Assembly: GCA_937926195.1 (NCBI GenBank)
Contig: CALEXZ010000144.1
Location: 1 to 64,000 of the forward strand
DNA from: an uncultured Actinomyces sp.
Lineage (GTDB): Bacteria > Actinomycetota > Actinomycetes > Actinomycetales > Actinomycetaceae
Reading direction: 5' to 3'
DNA: 64,000 bases
In this document: positions 51,789 to 59,803 of the stretch, piece by piece
Layout of the letters: each line of letters starts with the position of its first letter
Numbering within the stretch: position 1 is the stretch's first letter
Notes under the pieces: generated by a model
What the model saw: the letters and a program-made list of their open reading frames with translations, nothing else
Told to the model about the DNA's origin: nothing
Databases searched by the model: none
Program-made: the position numbers and the translations under genes

Positions 51789-53578
51789 GCGCCGCCGTCA
51801 TGCCGCGCACCCGCAGGACGGTGCGCCAGGAAGCAAGGGTCAAGGTCAGTCTGCACGACCTCATGCGCGCCGAGCTCACCCGCAGCCGACGCACCTTCAC
51901 CTGGGGTGTTATCGGGGCGACGCTGGTCTTCACGGTCCACACCCTCGTCCTGTCCCACGCCTCGATCTCCTCGGGGGTGGTCAAGGAGCTCCAGTGGAAC
52001 GGCAACGCCCTGGGGTGGATGCACCTGTACGCCGGGGCCTTCGCCGTGCCACTGGGCCTGCTCACCGGCGCCATGGCCCAGTGGCGTGAGCAGCGATGGC
52101 GCCAGGGAGGGACGGCGTGGCGCGCCGTCGAGCCCCGCCGGGTGGTTGCCGCCCGCATCGCGGTGCTGAGCCTGTCCGCGCTCGCCTGCCAGGTGGCGCT
52201 CATCGCCCCTGTAGTAGCCCACGCCCTCGTCGTCGGCAACGGCTGGGGCCCCTGGGAGCGGTACCTCCTGTTCGCTGTCTACATGTGGATCATCGTCACC
52301 GGATCCTGCGCCTGGGGAGTAGTGCCCGGGTCCGGCATGGCCAGCACGGCCTTGGTCGCGTGGACGGCGTCCACCGGATCCTGCGCCTGGGGAGTAGTGG
52401 CCTTCCGCGTGCTGCGCGTCGTCGCCGTCGGGGTCGCACCCGTCCTCGGCTTCGTCTGGTGCGCCGCAGGGCTCATCCAGGCCGAGAGGAGCGACTGGTG
52501 GGCGCTGCCGTGGACCTGGACGGCCCGGGTCCCCCTACCCCTGCTAGGTGTTCACGGCAGCAGCGTCCTGCTTGAGGCGGGCTCGCCGGTGTGGCGCTAC
52601 CCGCTCCTGCCGGGGTTCCTGCTGGCGGGCTCCCTCACTCTCGTCGGCACCGCTGCGGCAGTCCTCGGCGGTACACCCGCCGGTGCCGAGTCCTCGGTCT
52701 CCTGCCTCTCCTGGCTCGGCCGGCTGCGTCCGCGCAGGCGGCCCGATGACGCAGCACCGCCGCCGACCGTCCCGGAGCGGGCCTTGGGGCAGATCCCGGA
52801 GCAGGCCTCAGAGCGGGCCTTGGGGCAGGCACCGGCGTCGGCACACCGTGTCCTGGGTCTGCGGGCCACGCCCGCCACCCGTGTGGCCCGAGCCCTCGGG
52901 ACGCGCAGCTCCGTCCTGGCCTTGGCCGGCGTCCTGCCCTGGGGCGTGTGGGTGGTTCTCGCGCTCCTGCTGCTCACCTGCCTGGGGCTGGTGCGCTACG
53001 CATACCCGCCCGACTACGGGCAGATCCTCCTCGAGCTCCTCGGTGTGCCGGTGGCCGCGGCCGTCACCGGCACCACCGTGTGGGGACGGCTTGAGCCCGC
53101 CTGGGGCACGCTCGTCACTCGTCGGCCAGCCGGTGGCCTCCTCAGCTCCGCCGTGGTGCTCAGCGGCCTCTTCCTCGTTCCGGTCCTCGTGGCGTCCTGG
53201 ACCGTGACCGTGCTCGACGACACCTTGACGCGCACCGACCCGGACCTGCCTGCGGTCACCGGCCCGGTCTACGGGCTCATGGTCATGCCAGCCGTGGCCC
53301 TCATGGTCGCTGCCGTCAGCCTGGCGGTCGCGCTGTGCACCCGGGTCGTCGTGGCGATCGTCCTCAATGTCATCCTAGTTGTCATGGGGTTGCTCGTGGG
53401 CGGTAACGAGGTCCTTGCCGCCACCTGGCTGTGGTGGCTCGCCCCCTGGGGCTGGATAGGCGTCGCCCACCAGTTCCCCGAGCGCTGGCTGACAGTCGTC
53501 GTGCTCAGCCTGCTCATCGGCTCAGCGGCGATGGTGGCGGCAGCGCTCGGCTCGCGGCGCGCGGCCGTCAGGGACTGA
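51785..53578 (+). CDS. ABC-2-type permease, double-length
   Basis: 597 residues. Two membrane halves, about residues 38-305 and 385-590, each with about six helices, are joined by a hydrophilic linker containing a Pro/Glu/Ala/Arg repeat (ERALGQIPEQASERALGQAP). Immunity-type permeases are usually single, about 250-residue halves encoded as EG pairs; here one gene appears to carry both. An in-frame 75-bp duplication lies in the first half. ATG 51785 overlaps the ATPase stop. Substrate unknown; a peptide antibiotic is likely from context. Confidence 0.82.
   Translation: MSAAVMPRTRRTVRQEARVKVSLHDLMRAELTRSRRTFTWGVIGATLVFTVHTLVLSHASISSGVVKELQWNGNALGWMHLYAGAFAVPLGLLTGAMAQWREQRWRQGGTAWRAVEPRRVVAARIAVLSLSALACQVALIAPVVAHALVVGNGWGPWERYLLFAVYMWIIVTGSCAWGVVPGSGMASTALVAWTASTGSCAWGVVAFRVLRVVAVGVAPVLGFVWCAAGLIQAERSDWWALPWTWTARVPLPLLGVHGSSVLLEAGSPVWRYPLLPGFLLAGSLTLVGTAAAVLGGTPAGAESSVSCLSWLGRLRPRRRPDDAAPPPTVPERALGQIPEQASERALGQAPASAHRVLGLRATPATRVARALGTRSSVLALAGVLPWGVWVVLALLLLTCLGLVRYAYPPDYGQILLELLGVPVAAAVTGTTVWGRLEPAWGTLVTRRPAGGLLSSAVVLSGLFLVPVLVASWTVTVLDDTLTRTDPDLPAVTGPVYGLMVMPAVALMVAAVSLAVALCTRVVVAIVLNVILVVMGLLVGGNEVLAATWLWWLAPWGWIGVAHQFPERWLTVVVLSLLIGSAAMVAAALGSRRAAVRD
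52297..52399 (+). repeat. in-frame 28-bp direct repeat inside the permease gene
   Basis: The 28 bases at 52297-52324 recur exactly at 52372-52399, 75 bp (25 codons) apart, giving TGSCAWGVV twice within the membrane region. A second pair of near-repeats encoding ERALGQ lies at about 52775-52830. Confidence 0.85.
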
Positions 53579-53638
53579 GCCGTTCCTGCCTCCGGTCTCA
53601 CGCAGGTTCACGGGGAAGGGGCGCCATCGGCTTTCCGA

Positions 53639-53644
53639 TAGCCT
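53639..53644 (+). promoter_or_regulatory. -10 element of hisE
   Basis: TAGCCT, then GAGGCC, then ATG 53651. Transcription of the his pair would start at the first codon of hisE. Confidence 0.5.
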
Positions 53645-53650
53645 GAGGCC

Positions 53651-53914
53651 ATGAAGACCTTCGAGGACCTGTTCGCTGAGCTGCAGCACAAGGCCGCCAC
53701 CCGCCCCGAGGGCTCGGGGACGGTTGAGGAGCTCGACCGGGGCGTGCACTTCATCGGCAAGAAGCTCGTCGAGGAGGCCGCCGAGGCCTGGATGGCCTGC
53801 GAGCACGAGTCCGACGAGGCCGCCTGCGAGGAGCTCAGCCAGCTGCTCTACCACGCCCAGGTGATGATGGTCGCCAAGGGCTACACCCTCCAGGACGTCT
53901 ACCGCTACCTGTGA
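53651..53914 (+). CDS. hisE: phosphoribosyl-ATP diphosphatase
   Basis: 87 residues, all-helical MazG-like fold: [21 protein letters not shown] with the EEAAE metal-binding helix, and [18 protein letters not shown]. It hydrolyses phosphoribosyl-ATP to phosphoribosyl-AMP, step two of histidine synthesis. The next gene on the strand, hisG, supplies step one, as in other actinobacteria. Confidence 0.95.
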   Translation: MKTFEDLFAELQHKAATRPEGSGTVEELDRGVHFIGKKLVEEAAEAWMACEHESDEAACEELSQLLYHAQVMMVAKGYTLQDVYRYL

Positions 53915-53994
53915 GCACCCCCGTGGGTGCTGTCGTCTGAGCGCGTCGGCACCGCGGTCTCTCCCCTGCCCCGACCCACCCGAGGAGCGCCTTC

Positions 53995-54840
53995 GTGCTG
54001 CGTATCGCCGTCCCCAACAAGGGGTCCCTGTCCGAGCCCGCCACCACCATGCTCAAGGAGGCCGGCTACCGCACCCGCCGTACGGGCCGCGAGCTCGTCC
54101 TGCTCGACGAGGACAACGACGTCGAGCTGTTCTTCCTGCGCCCGCGGGACATCGCCGTGTACGTCGGCCAGGGCACGGTGCACGTGGGCATCACCGGGCG
54201 CGACCTGCTGCTCGACTCTGGCGTGGAGGCGGTGGAGCACCTGGCGCTGGGCTTCGCCCGCTCGACCTTCCGCTTCGCGGCCCCCGCCGGCACGATGCGC
54301 AGCCTCGACGACGTCGCGGGCAAGCGGGTGGCGACCTCCTACGACGTGCTCGTGCGCGAGTACCTGGCCTCGCGGGGCGTGCAGGCCACGACCGTCCACC
54401 TTGACGGCGCGGTCGAGTCCTCGGTCCACCTGGGGGTCGCCGACCTCATCGCCGACGTCGTCGAGACCGGCACGACCCTGCGCGCCGCGGGGCTGGAGGT
54501 CTTCGGCGAGCCGATCCTCACCAGTGAGGCGGTGCTCATCACCACCGAGCGCTACCGTGAGGAGCCGGGACTGGCGACCCTCGTGCGTCGTCTGGAGGGT
54601 GTCATGCGAGCCCGCTCCTACGTGCTGCTCGACTACGACGTGCGCATGAACGACCTGCACCTGGCGACGGCGATCACGCCGGGGATCGAGTCGCCGACGG
54701 TCTCTCCGCTGCAGAACCCGGACTGGGTGGCGGTCCGCGCCATGGTGCCGCGCAAGGACATGAACCGGGTGATGGACGAGCTCTACGCGGTCGGCGCGCG
54801 TGCCATCCTCGTGTCCTCGCTGCTGGCCTGTCGCCTGTGA
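53995..54840 (+). CDS. hisG: ATP phosphoribosyltransferase (long form)
   Basis: 281 residues from GTG 53995 ([16 protein letters not shown]). The substrate loop [11 protein letters not shown] and a C-terminal ACT-like regulatory domain (residues 205-281, [24 protein letters not shown]) make it the long, self-regulated form, which does not need HisZ. It condenses ATP with PRPP and is inhibited by histidine. CGAGGAGCGCC precedes the start. Confidence 0.95.
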   Translation: MLRIAVPNKGSLSEPATTMLKEAGYRTRRTGRELVLLDEDNDVELFFLRPRDIAVYVGQGTVHVGITGRDLLLDSGVEAVEHLALGFARSTFRFAAPAGTMRSLDDVAGKRVATSYDVLVREYLASRGVQATTVHLDGAVESSVHLGVADLIADVVETGTTLRAAGLEVFGEPILTSEAVLITTERYREEPGLATLVRRLEGVMRARSYVLLDYDVRMNDLHLATAITPGIESPTVSPLQNPDWVAVRAMVPRKDMNRVMDELYAVGARAILVSSLLACRL

Positions 54841-54846
54841 GACCCT

Positions 54847-54884
54847 CGCCCCCGGGACGCCCCAGGTGGCGCGTCCCGGGGGCG
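54847..54884. terminator. his terminator, bidirectional hairpin
   Basis: CGCCCCCGGGACG (54847-54859) pairs exactly with 54872-54884, seven bases after the hisG stop and facing the convergent PRC-barrel gene. Confidence 0.65.
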
Positions 54885-54932
54885 TGCCGCGCCTGCGGGC
54901 AGGTGTGGGCAGGAAGGTAGGGCGGGGTCGGC

Positions 54933-55277
54933 TCAGAGCTGCCCGTCGGGCGCAGGAGCGATCCCGTAGTGATCCATGAGCTCGCGCTCCTGCTCGGGGG
55001 TGAGCCGCTCCTGGAGCGCGATCTGCGGGGCACCGGTGACCTGCTGGCGTGTCCAGGGCAGCGTCAGGTCTCCGTGGGCGAGCGTGGCACCGCACAGGGG
55101 AACGAGCACCTGCTTGGTGAGCAGGGTGCCGGTGGACACGCACACCCAGGTCGGCTGGCCGCTGAGGTCGTCGAGGAGGACCTGGGTGACCTCGCCCAGG
55201 GTGCGGCCGTCGGCGTCGAGCGCCTCGGCGTCAAGGATCTCCTCAAGAAGAGCCTCGTGGGCGTCTGCTGTGGTCAT
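54933..55277 (-). CDS. PRC-barrel domain protein
   Basis: 114 residues from ATG 55277. Residues 14-75 form a PRC-barrel (ALDADGRTLGEVTQVLLDDLSGQPTWVCVSTG), a fold found in RimM and in photosynthetic and stress proteins where it binds protein or RNA partners. The C-terminal segment (RLTPEQERELMDHYG) resembles actinobacterial stress-associated PRC proteins. GAGAAGGGACCC precedes the start. Function undetermined. Confidence 0.82.
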   Translation of the reverse strand: MTTADAHEALLEEILDAEALDADGRTLGEVTQVLLDDLSGQPTWVCVSTGTLLTKQVLVPLCGATLAHGDLTLPWTRQQVTGAPQIALQERLTPEQERELMDHYGIAPAPDGQL

Positions 55278-55322
55278 CGCGGGTCCCTTCTCACATCGAC
55301 CCGGTAGCGGGTCTGCCCGGCT

Positions 55323-55368
55323 CGGGGCACCGGCATCGTAGCGGGCGCGCCTGGGCCGCGGTGCCCCG
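55323..55368 (-). terminator. possible terminator of the ribXY unit
   Basis: CGGGGCACCG and CGGTGCCCCG pair perfectly (10 bp) with a 26-base GC-rich loop, starting seven bases after the minus-strand stop at 55375. Confidence 0.4.
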
Positions 55369-55374
55369 CAGCCG

Positions 55375-56394
55375 TCAGTGAAGCGGGTCGCACACGTCGT
55401 CGGTGGCGGGGGTGGTGGCACCCAGCAGGCCGTGCCCGGCGAGGAAGTCGATCATCTCGCCCACGTGCTCGGGAACGAGGGAGCCGATGACGGCGTCCTC
55501 GCTGGGCTTGACGAGGGCGGCGGTGGCGATGGCGACCTCGCGGGCGTTGGCCGCCTGGGTCTCGTCCACGAGGTCGGTGACGTAGGCGCGGGTCGCGTCG
55601 ACGGCGCCGTCGGGGTCCGTGACGAAGCGCTCCATGCCGGCCACCGAGGCGGCGACGGCGGCGCTGAGCTCGTCCCGCCGGGCCGTGAGCAGGGCGCGGG
55701 TGGTCACGAGCGAGGCCCCCACAAGCGGGACCTGGGGGGCGACGTCGATGGTGCGCACCTTCATCCCGTTCTGGTCGAGCTGGACGGCGTCGTTGTTGGC
55801 GAAGCCGGCGATGGCGTCGACCTTGCCGCCCATGAGCGCGGCCTGCTGGGTGTAGCCGATCTCCTGGACGTCGACGTCGTCCTCGCTCAGGGCGGCGGTG
55901 TCCAGGGCGAGCTGGACGGTGAACCAGGTCGAGCCGGTACGGCCGGGCACGCCGAGGGTGTGGCCCTTGAGGTCGGCGGGCGTGCGGATGGCGGAGCCCT
56001 CGGGGACGATGAGGCAGCCGGGGTAGCGCTGGTAGTAGCCGCCGACGACGACGAGCTCGTTGCCGTTGGAGGCGGCGACGACGGCCTCGTCCGCGGAGGC
56101 GACGACGAGGTGCTCGGTGCCGGCCAGCAGGGCGTCGAACTGCCCCTCCTGGGCGCCGTGGTGGCGCAGGCTCACGCCCTGGGCGTACTCGCCGGCGTCG
56201 TCGGCCATGTAGAAGGGGGCGAACTGGATGTTGGGCGTGTAGGTCATGCCGATGACCAGGCCGTCGGAGGCGGTGGCGCTCTCCTGGCTGCGCGAGGCCG
56301 TGCCCGAGGAGCAGGAGGCGAGCACGACGGCGGCGCCGGTGCCCAGGGCGGTGGTGAGCAGGCGGCGGCGGGTGAGGGCGGGGCGGGCGGTCAT
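55375..56394 (-). CDS. ribY: ABC substrate-binding lipoprotein, RibY-like (NMT1/ThiY family)
   Basis: 339 residues. A signal peptide with twin-Arg-like TRRRLLTTALG and lipobox LASC (Cys28) anchors it outside the membrane. The NMT1/ThiY-type binding fold starts at VIGMTYTPNIQFAPFYMADD; HLVVASADEAVVAASNG and DLKGHTLGVPG are characteristic loops. ThiY relatives bind pyrimidines or flavins. Because its operon begins with an FMN riboswitch, riboflavin is the expected ligand. It follows the permease gene by 63 bp. Confidence 0.85.
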   Translation of the reverse strand: MTARPALTRRRLLTTALGTGAAVVLASCSSGTASRSQESATASDGLVIGMTYTPNIQFAPFYMADDAGEYAQGVSLRHHGAQEGQFDALLAGTEHLVVASADEAVVAASNGNELVVVGGYYQRYPGCLIVPEGSAIRTPADLKGHTLGVPGRTGSTWFTVQLALDTAALSEDDVDVQEIGYTQQAALMGGKVDAIAGFANNDAVQLDQNGMKVRTIDVAPQVPLVGASLVTTRALLTARRDELSAAVAASVAGMERFVTDPDGAVDATRAYVTDLVDETQAANAREVAIATAALVKPSEDAVIGSLVPEHVGEMIDFLAGHGLLGATTPATDDVCDPLH

Positions 56395-56457
56395 GACGGG
56401 GTCCTTTCGGGCGTGGGGGGAAGAAGACGGAGCAGGAGGCTGACGGGGACGGTGGAC

Positions 56458-57294
56458 TCAGGTGGCTCTGCGCCCGCGCATGGCGGCGACGACACGGCTG
56501 CGGCGCTCAAGCTCGTGCAGGAACCAGTGGATCGTGGTCGCCAGGACGCACAGCAGCACGATGGTGGAGAACAGGCCGGTGGTGTCGACGCTGTCGCGCT
56601 GGTGGGAGAGCACCATGCCCAGGCCCTCACCGCCCATGGTCATCTCGCCGACGACGGCGCCGGTGACCGACAGGGTGAAGCCGGTGCGCAGGCCGGACAG
56701 GATCGCGGGCAGCGCCATCGGCAGCTCCATGTAGGCCAGGAGGCTCAGGCCGTGGGCGCCGTCGAGGCGGGCGGCGTCGATGACGTCGGTGTCCAGGCCG
56801 CGCAGGCCCAGCAGCACCGTGACGGTGATGGGGAAGAACACCATGAAGGCGCACAGGATGACCACGGGCAGCGTCCCGTAGCCGATCCACAGGACGAGCA
56901 GGGGGGCGACGGCGATGGCGGGCACGGCCTGGGAGGCGGCGACGTAGGGCAGGACGGTGCGGCTGAACAGCGGCCAGCGGTACAGGGACCAGGCCAGCGG
57001 CAGGGAGGCGGCCGCGGCCAGCAGGCAGCCCAGGAGGGCCTCACGCAGCGTCACCCAGGCGTAGTCGAGGACACCACCCTGGGTGAGGGCGAGCCACAGG
57101 CGGCGGGCGACGTCGAGGGGGCCGGGCAGGAAGACGGCGGGAACGAGACGGCCGACGGTGGCGGCCCACCACAGGGTGAGCACGCCCGCGCCCAGCAGCA
57201 GGGCGGGAAGGGGGCCGGGGCGGCGGGCGCCGCTGCCGGGTGCGCGCCCGGTGCGGGTGAGGGCGTCGCGCGCGGCGAGGTGGGTGGTGCCCAC
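56458..57294 (-). CDS. ribX: ABC permease, RibX-like (flavin uptake)
   Basis: 278 residues from GTG 57294, behind GGGAGGACCC; ATG 57387 is an alternative giving 309 residues. Six membrane helices begin at about residue 30, and the cytoplasmic EAA-loop lies in DVIDAARLDGAHGLSLLAYMELPMALP. It belongs to the SsuC/ThiX-type permeases. Control by an FMN riboswitch and the partner RibY-like protein point to riboflavin import. No ATPase gene is in the operon or elsewhere nearby, so a shared ATPase must drive it. Confidence 0.83.
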   Translation of the reverse strand: MGTTHLAARDALTRTGRAPGSGARRPGPLPALLLGAGVLTLWWAATVGRLVPAVFLPGPLDVARRLWLALTQGGVLDYAWVTLREALLGCLLAAAASLPLAWSLYRWPLFSRTVLPYVAASQAVPAIAVAPLLVLWIGYGTLPVVILCAFMVFFPITVTVLLGLRGLDTDVIDAARLDGAHGLSLLAYMELPMALPAILSGLRTGFTLSVTGAVVGEMTMGGEGLGMVLSHQRDSVDTTGLFSTIVLLCVLATTIHWFLHELERRSRVVAAMRGRRAT

Positions 57295-57454
57295 GGGTCC
57301 TCCCGGTACTCCCCCGGGACGGGTGCCCCGGGCGTCTCCGGGGTGACGGGCGGCCGTCGGCTCGCGCCCGCGCGGCGCACCCGCCATCCCCTCGTGCCGT
57401 CCGTGCGCGCTGGGCGCGGCGGACGGCGACGGCGTCGGGACACCGAGCGCGCCT

Positions 57455-57592
57455 CGTGCTTCCTCCCATCCGGACTTTCACCGTCGGTGCTGGAGTTCCA
57501 CCAGCTCAGCCGCTCACGCCACCCCGTCGGAGTGCGTGCGCGGGTCGCGGACTGTCACCGCCGGCTCGGACTTTCACCGACCCCGGAGCACG
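57455..57592 (-). ncRNA. FMN riboswitch (RFN element)
   Basis: On the minus strand P1 is closed by CGTGCT (57592-57587) and AGCACG (57460-57455). Inside are the near-invariant RFN blocks in order: GGTGAAAGTCC, CCGGCGGTGACAGTCCGCGA, a variable stem, GCTGGTGGAACTCCAGCACC, GACGGTGAAAGTCCGGATGG and GAGGAAG. The element senses FMN. Between it and the ribX start are about 160 nt containing an inverted repeat CCGTCCG...CGGACGG (about 57405-57435) that may form the expression platform. Confidence 0.93.
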
Positions 57593-57680
57593 TGCTCTGC
57601 CTGGAGGCTAGCCGGTGCAGCGGCGGGGCGGCAACTCGCTGCGGACGCGCATCACGGACGACCGTGAAGGAGGCGCGCCG

Positions 57681-58097
57681 TCAGCGCGGGTGGTCGCCGT
57701 CGGCGAAGGGGTGGATGGTCTCGAAGTGGGCGTGGACGATGGCCGTGCGCGTGAGAGGCGTGAGGTCGCTTCGGCGGCAGAAGGCCATAAGGTCCTCCAG
57801 GGCGCCGGGGACTCGCCACTGGGCGGGAGGAACGAAGAGGGCGTCGACGGGAGCGAGGTCGGATCCTCTGATCCGGACCGCCTCGGTGCGCAGACGCCCG
57901 GCGACGTCGGGTGAGGTGCGGGCCATGAGGGTTCGGTGGATGGTCAGCAGACCACCCAGGTCGAGCTCTCCGACCTGGGTGGTGGCTGCCCGCATGGCAC
58001 GGGCGTTGGCTTGGTGGATGCAGCTGTCGGTGCGACCGGTGACCACGGGCATGATCTGCGAAGCAGTGGAGACCTTCGGTGTCCGCACAGCGGACAT
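57681..58097 (-). pseudogene. truncated Fic-domain gene
   Basis: The frame from ATG 58097 (MSAVRTPKVSTAS) reads ELDLGGLLTIHRTLM, AGRLRTEAVRIRGSDLAPVDALFVPP and TAIVHAHFETIHPFADGDHPR, then stops. This is a Fic AMP-transferase domain whose active loop should read HPFxDGNGRxGR. The last helix and everything after HPFADG are missing, and the N-terminus before the first helix is also shortened. Without the GNGR residues that hold ATP phosphates it cannot AMPylate. The FMN riboswitch begins about 90 bp behind the break. Confidence 0.75.
58080..58096. repeat. 17-bp dyad, copy 1
   Basis: TGTCCGC-ACA-GCGGACA, a perfect 7-3-7 inverted repeat, overlaps the first codons of the Fic remnant. Confidence 0.6.
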
Positions 58098-58182
58098 GGA
58101 CCCGGGCGTGAGGGCGACGGCGGCCGGAGATCGGCCCCATATCAAGGGTGTGCCCCCGTGAGATCGGTGCAGGTTCCGGCCA

Positions 58183-58199
58183 TGTCCGCTGCGTGGACA
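58183..58199. repeat. 17-bp dyad, copy 2
   Basis: TGTCC-GCTGCGT-GGACA, same length and outer arms as copy 1. It sits 69 bp beyond the rpiB-like stop codon. Flanks CCGGCCA and CGC are shared with copy 3. Confidence 0.6.
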
Positions 58200-58267
58200 C
58201 GCGTGTGGCCGGGGCCCGACGCTACGTGTCGGAAGCGACGGCGCGCTCGACGACGTTGCGGCCGGTG

Positions 58268-58714
58268 TCAGGCGCGGCGGGCCTCGTAGTCGTCGATCTC
58301 GCCGACCTTGTGGCCGTAGGCGCTCGTCGGGTCGTGACGCAGGTCGAGCCAGACGTCGATGAGCGCCCAGGCGGCGGGTGCAGCGATGACGTTCTGGCCC
58401 ATGCACAGAACCTGGGCGTCATAGTTCTCCACCGACCCGCGCACGGTGAGCAGGTCGTGGGCGGTGGCGGCCCGCACCCCCGGGACCTTGCTGGCGGCGA
58501 TGGCGGTGCCCACGCCGGTGCCGCAGATGAGGATCGCGCGGTCGGCCCGCCCCTCGGCGACCGCCTCCCCCGCCAGGAAGGACACCTGCGGGTAGGTGAT
58601 GCCGGGCTCGGACAGGTCGACGAGGCTGCTCACGCGCCGGTCGGCCACCAGCCTCTCCTTGATCGCGTCCTTGAGCACAGTTCCGTTGTCGGGGGCACCG
58701 ATGATCAGTCGCAT
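58268..58714 (-). CDS. RpiB/LacAB-family sugar-phosphate isomerase
   Basis: 148 residues. MRLIIGAPDNGTVLKDAI opens the fold, ILICGTGVGTAIAASKVPGVRAATAHD contains catalytic C64 and H86, and NYDAQVLCMG is the third block. RpiB members interconvert aldose and ketose phosphates (ribose-5-P, allose-6-P, erythrulose-4-P, galactose-6-P). The variant APDNG in place of the usual S/G-D-H/N-A-G suggests a side branch rather than housekeeping RpiB. It is divergent from the sirtuin-macrodomain operon. Confidence 0.87.
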   Translation of the reverse strand: MRLIIGAPDNGTVLKDAIKERLVADRRVSSLVDLSEPGITYPQVSFLAGEAVAEGRADRAILICGTGVGTAIAASKVPGVRAATAHDLLTVRGSVENYDAQVLCMGQNVIAAPAAWALIDVWLDLRHDPTSAYGHKVGEIDDYEARRA

Positions 58715-58720
58715 GGGCCA

Positions 58721-58726
58721 AGCCTG
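58721..58726 (-). promoter_or_regulatory. -10-like element of the rpiB-family gene
   Basis: Minus-strand CAGGCT, then TGGCCC, then ATG 58714. First base deviates from TANNNT. Confidence 0.35.
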
Positions 58727-58796
58727 TCAGGGCAGCGCGCGCAAGGCGAGCCCGATCACGGCGCGGCGCCGTCGGCTCAGCGTAGGCACCCGGCCA

Positions 58797-58813
58797 TGTC
58801 CGCCGCGTGGACA
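58797..58813. repeat. 17-bp dyad, copy 3 (putative operator)
   Basis: TGTCC-GCCGCGT-GGACA lies between the divergent starts of the rpiB-family gene (58714) and the sirtuin gene (58877), where a regulator could act on both. Confidence 0.6.
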
Positions 58814-58876
58814 CGCCCGGGCGCCGCGTACAGTTGCCACAGGTGACGACGGTGAGCAACAAGAGGAGGCCGGCTC

Positions 58877-59803
58877 GTGCCCGCAGCGGCGCAGGACCAG
58901 GACATCGCCCGTCTCCAACGCGCCCTCGACACCGCCGACGCCGTCCTCGTCGGGGCGGGCTCCGGCCTGTCCACGGCGGCGGGCCTGACCTACTCCGGCG
59001 AGCGCTTCGAGACGCTCTTCGCCGACTTCATCGCGGCCTACGGCTTCACGGACATGTACACGGCCGGCTTCCACCCCTTCGCGAGCCTGGAGGAGCGGTG
59101 GGCCTACTGGAGCCGCAACATCTGGTGCAACCGCTACGTCGCCACGCCCAAGAACACGTACTCCACCCTGCTTACGCTGCTGGAGGGACGCGACTTCTTC
59201 ATTCTCACCACCAATGTCGACCACCGCTTCCAGCTCGCCGGCCTGCCCAAGGAGCGCCTGTTCTACACGCAGGGCGACTACGGCCTGTGGCAGTGCGCCG
59301 TCCCGTGCCACCCCAGGACCTACGACAACCACGAGACCGTGCGGCGGATGATCCTCGCGCAAGGCTTCACCATCGCCGCCGACGGCGCCCTCGTGGCGCC
59401 TGAACGCGGGCTGCTCATGACGGTCCCCGGCGAGCTCGTACCCCACTGTCCCGTGTGCGGCGAGCCCATGACCATGAACCTGCGCGCCGATGACACCTTC
59501 GTCGAGGACACCGGCTGGCACGAAGCCGCCTCGCGTTACCGGCAGTTCCTCCAGTCGCACAGCGACGACCGGGTCCTCTTCCTTGAGCTGGGCGTCGGTG
59601 CGAACACGCCCGTCATCATCAAGTACCCGTTCTGGCGCTCGACCTACGCCAACCCCAAGGCCGTCTACGCCTGCGTCAACCGGGGCGAGGCCCTGGCCCC
59701 CGAGCAGATCCTCGACCGGTCCATCCTCATCGACACCGACATCGACGCCGTCCTCACCGCGCTGGCCTCCACCACCTCACAGGAGCACCGGAATGCAGAA
59801 TGA
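58877..59803 (+). CDS. class M sirtuin (SirTM), SIR2-family protein
   Basis: 308 residues from GTG 58877, after GAGGAGGCCGG. GAGSGLSTAAGLTYSGERF is the NAD-binding loop, ILTTNVDHRF the second NAD motif, and paired cysteines CAVPC...CPVCG form the zinc ribbon. SirTM enzymes act as ADP-ribosyltransferases; in staphylococci and streptococci they modify a lipoylated GcvH-like protein and are encoded with a macrodomain hydrolase. The TTNVDHQ glutamine is Arg here. GcvH-L and LplA2 are not in the window. The downstream macrodomain gene overlaps this stop by 11 bp. Confidence 0.88.
   Translation: MPAAAQDQDIARLQRALDTADAVLVGAGSGLSTAAGLTYSGERFETLFADFIAAYGFTDMYTAGFHPFASLEERWAYWSRNIWCNRYVATPKNTYSTLLTLLEGRDFFILTTNVDHRFQLAGLPKERLFYTQGDYGLWQCAVPCHPRTYDNHETVRRMILAQGFTIAADGALVAPERGLLMTVPGELVPHCPVCGEPMTMNLRADDTFVEDTGWHEAASRYRQFLQSHSDDRVLFLELGVGANTPVIIKYPFWRSTYANPKAVYACVNRGEALAPEQILDRSILIDTDIDAVLTALASTTSQEHRNAE

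Noticed and set aside
55375..57294. Assignment of the ABC genes to thiamine-precursor or sulfonate uptake
   Set aside because: Homology permits it, but the leader is an FMN riboswitch and not a THI element, so flavin transport is preferred.
58182..58260. Short peptides MSAAWTR... starting in dyad copies 2 and 3
   Set aside because: Translation follows from the conserved dyad sequence itself; the two frames diverge and no ribosome-binding site precedes them.
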